From positions 1-10,102 of the forward strand of contig JADCGN010000070.1 of NCBI GenBank assembly GCA_020249005.1: a stretch of 10,102 nucleotides of DNA, in the 5' to 3' direction. Positions 5,742 through 10,102 of this stretch are shown here, in pieces (the first letter of the stretch is position 1; the number at the start of each line of letters is the position of its first letter). A program made the translations under genes and the position numbers. The DNA is from Alphaproteobacteria bacterium (GTDB taxonomy: Bacteria > Pseudomonadota > Alphaproteobacteria > UBA2136 > UBA6156). The notes under the pieces are model-generated. The model was not told the DNA's origin. It saw only the letters and a program-made list of their open reading frames with translations, and made no database searches.

Positions 5742-7489
5742 GCGGAGCCGCCCAAGCGTTCCTGCAACTCTGCCAACGGCGTGCCGCGCAGATGGTGGGC
5801 TTCCCACAGCGCCAGCAAGGTGAGGCTGGTGGCCAGGTTGGCGGTTTTGTTGTGCCGCAGGTTACCCAAAAGTTTGGCTGCGGCCGTGGGCTGCAGCAGG
5901 TCGTTCAACACGGCGCTTTGGGCCCACAGGCCGTGCAGCAACTGCGGTTTGGCCTGCAAAAATTGCCCCACGCCGACACTAAACCCCTGCTTGCGCGCCC
6001 AGGCGGGCTGGTCAAACCCCTGCGCCGCCAGAAACTGCCGCAGCGGCAGCTTGCCATAGTCGGCGTTCACCTTGGCGGCATCGGGCAGCGCAAAGCTGAA
6101 GGCCGCTAAAGTATCATCCAAGTAAGGCACCCGGCCTTCCACGCCGTTGGCCATGGTGGTGCGATCCAGCTTCAGCAACAAATCGTGCGGCAACCAGTTG
6201 GCCAGGTCGGTGCTCTGCTTACGCTGTAGCGGGGTGAAGCCTCGGTCATCCCACGCCGCCGCCTGGTAGGGCGGGGTGGCCAGTGGCTGCCGGAACAGGG
6301 CAGCGAACGGGGCAGCATCGCCCTGCCGCCGGGCCTTGAACGGGGCCACCAGCCGTTTCCAGAAATTCTGCCTGGCCCGGTAGTGGCCATACCCCGCCAG
6401 CGTTTCGTCGCCGCCTTCGCCGGACAGCAGAATCTTCACGTCCTGCCGGGCCCGCGCGGTGAGCTTAAACAAGGGCAAGGCGGCGGTGTCGGTGGTCAGG
6501 TCATCCAGGCCTGCCGCCAGCGTAGCCAGGCCGGGCCAAAAATCCTCGGCGGTGTAGGGCACCACGGTGTGGGTGGCGCCCAAAGCCTGGCACAGCGCCG
6601 CGGCGCGGTCGGCCTCGTTGGGGCCGTTCGCCACTTCAATCCGTGCCGTGTAGGCATGCACCGGCGTGCCCAGCTGGCGCATCATCACCGCCAGCGCGGA
6701 ACTATCCAACCCGCCACTCAGCAACAGCCCCAACGGCACATCGGCCTGCAAGTGGCGCGCCACCGCCGCTTCCAGCTGGGCGGGGAAGTCGGCCGGGTTG
6801 AGCGCTGGGTTGGCGGCGGGCAGGGTGGGCAACTGGCGCCAGCGTTCAACAATTTCCCCGTGTTGCACCAACAGCCGTTCCCCGGGAAGCAGGCGTTGAA
6901 GGCCCTGCCACAGCGTGGCGCTGCCCACGCTGTAGTGGCGGTTGAGCAGCATCGGCAGCACCGCGGCATTCAGCTGCGGCCGTACCCAGCCGGCTTTCGC
7001 CAGCGCGGCCGGTTCGCTGGCGAACGCCAGGCCCACGTTGGTCTGACAATAGTAAAGCGGCTTGATGCCAAACGGGTCGGTCGCCAACAGCAGCATGCCG
7101 CTATCGGCTTCGGCACACGCCAGCGCGTACATGCCCTGCAGGTGGCTGGGCATGGCCTTAAGCCCATGTTGCACGGCCAGGTGCAGCGCCACTTCGCTGT
7201 CGGAGTCGGTTTGCAATTCCGCGCCCGCCCGGCGCAGCGCGGCTTGCAGGGGTTTGTAGTTGTAAAGCTCACCGTTCACCACCAGGGCATGGGTGGGAGT
7301 GGTCAGCGGTTGCTTGCCGCCGGCCACGTCAATGATGCTGAGGCGCCGATGCGCCAGCCCGACGCTACTCTGGTACCAAAAGCCTTCGCCGTCGGGCCCG
7401 CGGTGGGCCAAAGCAGCGGCCAACGGGGCTAAATGCTCGGGCTTGGCGTGTTGGCCTTTTTTTAGGGAAACCCCAGCAATTCCGCACAT
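5735..7489 (-). CDS. asnB: Asparagine synthetase (glutamine-hydrolysing)
   Basis: 584 residues; makes asparagine from aspartate, ATP and glutamine in the cytoplasm. The start is fixed by MCGIAG: the initiator methionine must be removed to expose catalytic C2 of the glutaminase domain. That domain continues with ALAHRGPDGEGF (26-37), RRLSIID (48-54), VNGELYNY (71-78) and DPFGIKPLYY. The synthetase domain has the pyrophosphatase loop SGGLDSS from S258, SGEGGDE (356-362) and EGRVPYLD (451-458), so both active sites look complete. The frame stays open for 377 further codons upstream, but that stretch is antisense to typA and not coding. No strong ribosome binding site precedes the ATG. The gene leads an operon with ccsBA and the tlpA-like gene; its stop overlaps the ccsBA start as ATGGTAA. 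A related amidotransferase for surface glycan modification is a less likely alternative. Confidence 0.94.
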   Translation of the reverse strand: MCGIAGVSLKKGQHAKPEHLAPLAAALAHRGPDGEGFWYQSSVGLAHRRLSIIDVAGGKQPLTTPTHALVVNGELYNYKPLQAALRRAGAELQTDSDSEVALHLAVQHGLKAMPSHLQGMYALACAEADSGMLLLATDPFGIKPLYYCQTNVGLAFASEPAALAKAGWVRPQLNAAVLPMLLNRHYSVGSATLWQGLQRLLPGERLLVQHGEIVERWRQLPTLPAANPALNPADFPAQLEAAVARHLQADVPLGLLLSGGLDSSALAVMMRQLGTPVHAYTARIEVANGPNEADRAAALCQALGATHTVVPYTAEDFWPGLATLAAGLDDLTTDTAALPLFKLTARARQDVKILLSGEGGDETLAGYGHYRARQNFWKRLVAPFKARRQGDAAPFAALFRQPLATPPYQAAAWDDRGFTPLQRKQSTDLANWLPHDLLLKLDRTTMANGVEGRVPYLDDTLAAFSFALPDAAKVNADYGKLPLRQFLAAQGFDQPAWARKQGFSVGVGQFLQAKPQLLHGLWAQSAVLNDLLQPTAAAKLLGNLRHNKTANLATSLTLLALWEAHHLRGTPLAELQERLGGSAW

Positions 7490-7496
7490 GGCCGCT

Positions 7497-7525
7497 TCTA
7501 TAAACCCTTGACCGGGCACGGGCAA
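7497..7525 (-). promoter_or_regulatory. Candidate asnB operon promoter
   Basis: On the minus strand TTGCCC (7525-7520) and TATAGA (7502-7497) are 17 bases apart, each with four of six consensus matches. The expected transcription start lies at or within a few bases of the asnB ATG (7489), so the mRNA could have almost no leader, in line with the lack of a clear ribosome binding site. Confidence 0.4.
7499..7504 (+). promoter_or_regulatory. Candidate typA -10 element
   Basis: TATAAA matches five of six consensus bases and would start transcription near 7511, about 33 bases before the typA ATG. No convincing -35 is found 16-18 bases upstream. It shares the bases TATA (7499-7502) with the asnB -10 on the other strand. 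Confidence 0.33.
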
Positions 7526-7543
7526 GCTGGTACGGCCAAAAAC

Positions 7544-9343
7544 ATGTTGAGAAATATCGCCATTATCGCCCACGTAGACCACGGCAAAACCACCCTGGTG
7601 GATGCCCTCCTGACCCAAACCGGCACGCTGACCGCCGAAAGCGGCGCCCGCGTGATGGACAGCAACGACATCGAGCGTGAGCGCGGGATTACCATTCTGG
7701 CCAAAACCACCAGCATTCAGTACAAGGATCACCGCATCAACGTAGTGGATACCCCCGGCCACGCCGACTTTGGCGGCGAGGTGGAGCGGATTTTGGGCAT
7801 GGTGGATGGCGCCGTGCTGTTGGTGGATGCCGCCGAAGGCCCCATGCCGCAAACCAAATTTGTGCTGGGCAAGGCGCTGCAGCTGGGCCTGCGGCCGATT
7901 CTGGTGATTAATAAAATCGACCGCTCCGACGCCCGCCCCGATGAGGTGGTGAACGAAACCTTTGACCTGTTCGACAGCTTGGGCGCCACCGAAGCGCAGT
8001 TGGATTTCCCGATTCTCTATGCCGTGGGCCGCGAAGGCTGGGTGACCAAGGATTACAAGGTGAAGGGCACCAACTGCGAGCCCTTGCTGGATTTGATTTT
8101 GCAGCACGTCCCCGCGCCGCAGGGCGATGCCGCCGCACCCTTCCAGATGCTGGTGACGCTGATTGAGCGCAACGCCTTTGTGGGCCGGATTGTGACCGGC
8201 CGGATTGTCAGCGGCACGTTGAAGAAGAACCAACCACTGAAAGCCTTGGGCCGCGACGGCACCGAAATTGAAAAGGGCAAGGCGGTGGAAGTGTACGGCT
8301 TCCAGGGCCTGAAAAAGGTGCCGGTGGCCGAAGCCAAGGCAGGCGATATTGTGGCGCTGGCCGGGCTGCCGAATGCCTACGTCAGCCACACCATCTGCGC
8401 CCCGGAAATCAACACCGCCTTGCCCGCGTTGGCGATTGATCCGCCCACCTTGATGATGACCTTTGGGGTGAATGACTCCCCGCTGGCGGGCCAAGAGGGC
8501 AAGAAGCTGACCAGCCGGGAAATCGGCAGCCGCCTGCTGGCCGAAGCTGAAACCAACGTGGGGCTGATTGTGGAGCCGGTAGGCGAAAGCTACCGCGTGA
8601 TGGGCCGGGGCGAACTGCACCTTTCGGTGCTAATTGAAACCATGCGTCGCGAAGGCTTCGAGCTTTCGGTCAGCCGCCCCGAAACCATCTTCCGCGAAGA
8701 AAATGGCGTGAAGCTGGAGCCGTATGAAGACATCATCGTGGATGTGGATGAGGCCTTTGCCGGGGTGGTGATGGAAAAAATGGGCCTGCGCCGTGCCGAG
8801 ATGGTGGATATGAAATCCGACCACCACGGCAAGCAACGGCTGATTTTTGTCGGCCCCTCGCGCGGTATGATCGGTTACCGCAGTGAATTCCTGACCGACA
8901 CCCGCGGCACCGGGATTCTGACCCGCCAGTTTAAGGAATACGGCCCGGTGAAGAGCATTCCCGCCGGGCGCCGCAACGGCGTGTTGGTGAGCATGGCCGC
9001 CGGCACCGCCACCGCCTATACCTTAAGTGAGCTGGAAGCCCGCGGCACCCTGTTCATCGGCAATGGCACCACGGTGTATGACGGCATGATTGTGGGCGAA
9101 AATAGCCGTACCGACGACCTAGAGGTAAACCCCACCCACGCCAAGAAGCTTTCCAACGTGCGCGCCGCCGGCAAGGATGACGCGCTGATTCTGGCCCCGC
9201 CGCGCCAGATTACGCTAGAATATGCGCTGACTTACATCGCCGATGACGAGCTGGTGGAAATCACCCCCGGCAGTATACGGTTGCGCAAAAAGGGTCTCGA
9301 CAGCCACACCCGCAAGCGGTTGAAGCGGGATACCCAAAGCTAA
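7544..9343 (+). CDS. typA: Ribosome-associated GTPase TypA/BipA
   Basis: 599 residues (E. coli BipA has 607). A translational GTPase of the EF-G/LepA group that binds the ribosome at the factor site and aids 50S assembly, with marked roles under cold and stress. G1 is [10 protein letters not shown] (residues 9-18), the switch I region is [13 protein letters not shown]3 is [13 protein letters not shown] (from D69) and G4 is NKID (123-126). Domain II follows ([21 protein letters not shown] in the frame), then an EF-G-like domain with [20 protein letters not shown], and the BipA-specific C-terminal domain with [18 protein letters not shown] and [10 protein letters not shown]. The ATG at 7544 is chosen because it begins MLRNIAII, close to the family start; an upstream in-frame TTG at 7508 adds 12 unconserved residues. 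No clear Shine-Dalgarno is visible. It diverges from asnB and is followed by its own terminator, with a helicase gene next on the same strand. Confidence 0.97.
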   Translation: MLRNIAIIAHVDHGKTTLVDALLTQTGTLTAESGARVMDSNDIERERGITILAKTTSIQYKDHRINVVDTPGHADFGGEVERILGMVDGAVLLVDAAEGPMPQTKFVLGKALQLGLRPILVINKIDRSDARPDEVVNETFDLFDSLGATEAQLDFPILYAVGREGWVTKDYKVKGTNCEPLLDLILQHVPAPQGDAAAPFQMLVTLIERNAFVGRIVTGRIVSGTLKKNQPLKALGRDGTEIEKGKAVEVYGFQGLKKVPVAEAKAGDIVALAGLPNAYVSHTICAPEINTALPALAIDPPTLMMTFGVNDSPLAGQEGKKLTSREIGSRLLAEAETNVGLIVEPVGESYRVMGRGELHLSVLIETMRREGFELSVSRPETIFREENGVKLEPYEDIIVDVDEAFAGVVMEKMGLRRAEMVDMKSDHHGKQRLIFVGPSRGMIGYRSEFLTDTRGTGILTRQFKEYGPVKSIPAGRRNGVLVSMAAGTATAYTLSELEARGTLFIGNGTTVYDGMIVGENSRTDDLEVNPTHAKKLSNVRAAGKDDALILAPPRQITLEYALTYIADDELVEITPGSIRLRKKGLDSHTRKRLKRDTQS

Positions 9344-9363
9344 ATGGCTGGAAACTGTGAATT

Positions 9364-9388
9364 AAGGGGCTCTGGCCCCTTGTTTTTT
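9364..9388 (+). terminator. Intrinsic terminator after typA
   Basis: AAGGGGC (9364-9370) and GCCCCTT (9375-9381) form a perfect seven-base stem with loop TCTG, followed by GTTTTTT. It begins 20 bases after the typA stop. Confidence 0.88.
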
Positions 9389-9517
9389 ACCGCGTAACGC
9401 CCCATAGCATCCTCAACGCTGGAACGTTTCCAGCCTGCAGCCCCCTTCTTTCCAGGTTTTCTGGAGTCAGTCGTGGCGCCGCCCACGCGAACGAACCCTT
9501 GAAAGGGGCCTAAACTT
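9389..9517 (+). other. Structured leader of the DEAD-box helicase gene
   Basis: 129 bases between the typA terminator and the helicase start. There are two hairpins: GCTGGAA/TTCCAGC (9418-9434, loop CGT) and TCCAG/CTGGA (9451-9465, loop GTTTT). Next to the start, CCCT (9496-9499) can pair with AGGG (9504-9507), covering part of the ribosome binding site AAAGGGG (9502-9508), which is nine bases from the ATG. No convincing sigma70 promoter was found by eye. No coding frame of useful length lies here. Confidence 0.45.
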
Positions 9518-10102
9518 ATGACCACCTTTGCGAACTTTAATCTACACCCGCACCTCAACAGCGCCCTGCAGGCTGCGGGCTTCACCACGCCCACCCCGGT
9601 GCAGGCCCAAGCCATTCCGCCGATTGTGGCTGGGCAAGACGTGCTGGCCAGCGCCCAAACCGGTACCGGCAAAACCGGCGCGTTCGTGATCCCCGCGCTG
9701 CAGCGGTTGCTCACCACCCCCGTGCCCAAGGAAGGCCGCGGGCCGCGCCTGCTGGTGCTAACCCCGACCCGCGAGCTGGCCCAGCAAGTGATGGATGCCG
9801 TGAAGGTTTTTGGCAAGACCAGCGGCATGCGGGTGGGCGTGATTGTGGGCGGCGTGGGTTATGGCATGCAGTACACCCTTCTGGCCGGGCGCTTGGATGT
9901 GTTGGTGGCCACCCCGGGGCGGCTGATCGACCACCTGGAGCAGCGCCGCGTGGATTTTTCCCGCACCGAAGTGGTGGTGCTGGATGAGGCCGACCGCATG
10001 TTGGATATGGGCTTTTTAAAGCCGGTGGAGCGGATTATGGACGCCGTGGCCACCGCCACCCGCAAGCGCGTGCAAACCCTGTTGTTCACCGCCACGCTCA
10101 CC
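9518..10102 (+). CDS. DEAD-box ATP-dependent RNA helicase, N-terminal part (3' end outside window)
   Basis: The frame is open from the ATG at 9518 to the last base (195 codons). The start is supported by AAAGGGG nine bases upstream and by correct placement of the Q-motif. Helicase core domain 1 is nearly complete: F4/F7 and Q29 of the Q-motif (GFTTPTPVQAQAIP), motif I AQTGTGKT (46-53), Ia PTRELAQQ (83-90), GG at 111-112, Ib TPGRLIDHL (132-140), and motif II VLDEADRMLDMGF (154-166). Motif III reads LFTATLT, with threonine (T191) where most family members have the serine of SAT. These enzymes unwind short RNA duplexes in ribosome assembly, mRNA decay and cold adaptation. The short N-terminus and DRMLDMGF resemble RhlE and related bacterial helicases, but without the C-terminal half the subfamily stays open. 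Confidence 0.95.
   Translation, partial: MTTFANFNLHPHLNSALQAAGFTTPTPVQAQAIPPIVAGQDVLASAQTGTGKTGAFVIPALQRLLTTPVPKEGRGPRLLVLTPTRELAQQVMDAVKVFGKTSGMRVGVIVGGVGYGMQYTLLAGRLDVLVATPGRLIDHLEQRRVDFSRTEVVVLDEADRMLDMGFLKPVERIMDAVATATRKRVQTLLFTATLT

Noticed and set aside
6383..7432. 349-codon plus-strand frame within asnB
   Set aside because: It is antisense to conserved asnB motifs, its Gln/His/Arg-rich composition is typical of shadow frames, and no domain is recognisable.
7508..7536. TTGACC on the plus strand as a typA -35
   Set aside because: The -10 position at 17 bases reads TACGGC, a poor match, and transcription would begin at or just before the ATG.
7490..8620. 377-codon open frame extending asnB upstream, antisense to typA
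   Set aside because: The glutaminase Cys must be residue 2 after MCGIAG, and the opposite strand holds a fully conserved typA. The open frame is an effect of GC-rich codon use.
9344..9397. 17-codon ATG frame directly after the typA stop
   Set aside because: It runs through the terminator hairpin and T-run and has no ribosome binding site; it is probably chance.
9340..9828. 162-codon minus-strand frame over the helicase start
   Set aside because: It is antisense to the helicase Q-motif and motifs I and Ia, and crosses the typA terminator.

Overview
GC-rich bacterial chromosomal DNA, densely coding on both strands, with short intergenic gaps and several overlapping start and stop codons. The mix (proteobacterial-type IF3, BipA/TypA, Ohr, DEAD-box helicase, and System II cytochrome c biogenesis with a fused ResB-CcsA protein) suggests a Gram-negative, probably Pseudomonadota-like organism that makes c-type cytochromes. 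The sequence does not allow a closer placement. I saw no tRNA, rRNA, CRISPR array, insertion sequence or prophage gene, and no gene-free stretch over 300 bases.

Layout. (1) Positions 1-1387, plus strand: the 3' end of a GT4 glycosyltransferase, an isochorismatase-fold protein whose catalytic cysteine position appears to hold asparagine, and a small lipoprotein with a probable TTG start that overlaps the gene before it. A terminator at 1386-1414 serves this operon and the convergent infC. (2) infC (minus, 1425-1982) stands alone without rpmI/rplT. It seems to use a rare ATC start behind its own short promoter-leader. Divergent to it is ohr (plus, 2114-2545), with an inverted repeat just upstream of its ribosome binding site. 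(3) Positions 2542-7489, minus strand: a tightly coupled operon asnB > ccsBA > tlpA-like thiol oxidoreductase, with overlaps of 7 and 4 bases. The last gene collides tail to tail with ohr over 4 bases, and a hairpin is centred on the two stop codons. (4) typA/bipA (plus, 7544-9343) diverges from asnB across only 54 bases with overlapping TATA elements. It ends in a good intrinsic terminator. (5) A DEAD-box RNA helicase (plus, from 9518) runs off the right edge; its 129-base leader holds hairpins and has perfect 8-base complements to the typA 3' region.

How the genes fit together. CcsBA exports haem and attaches it to apocytochrome c, and the TlpA-like protein probably keeps the CXXCH cysteines reduced; together they form most of a System II pathway. 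Why asparagine synthetase heads that operon is not obvious. TypA and DEAD-box helicases are both linked to ribosome assembly under stress or cold, so their adjacency may be functional. Nothing here is clearly a new defence or mobile system. The observations most worth a second look are the cysteine-less hydrolase operon, the infC initiation signal, the asnB-led cytochrome operon and the structured typA-helicase junction.
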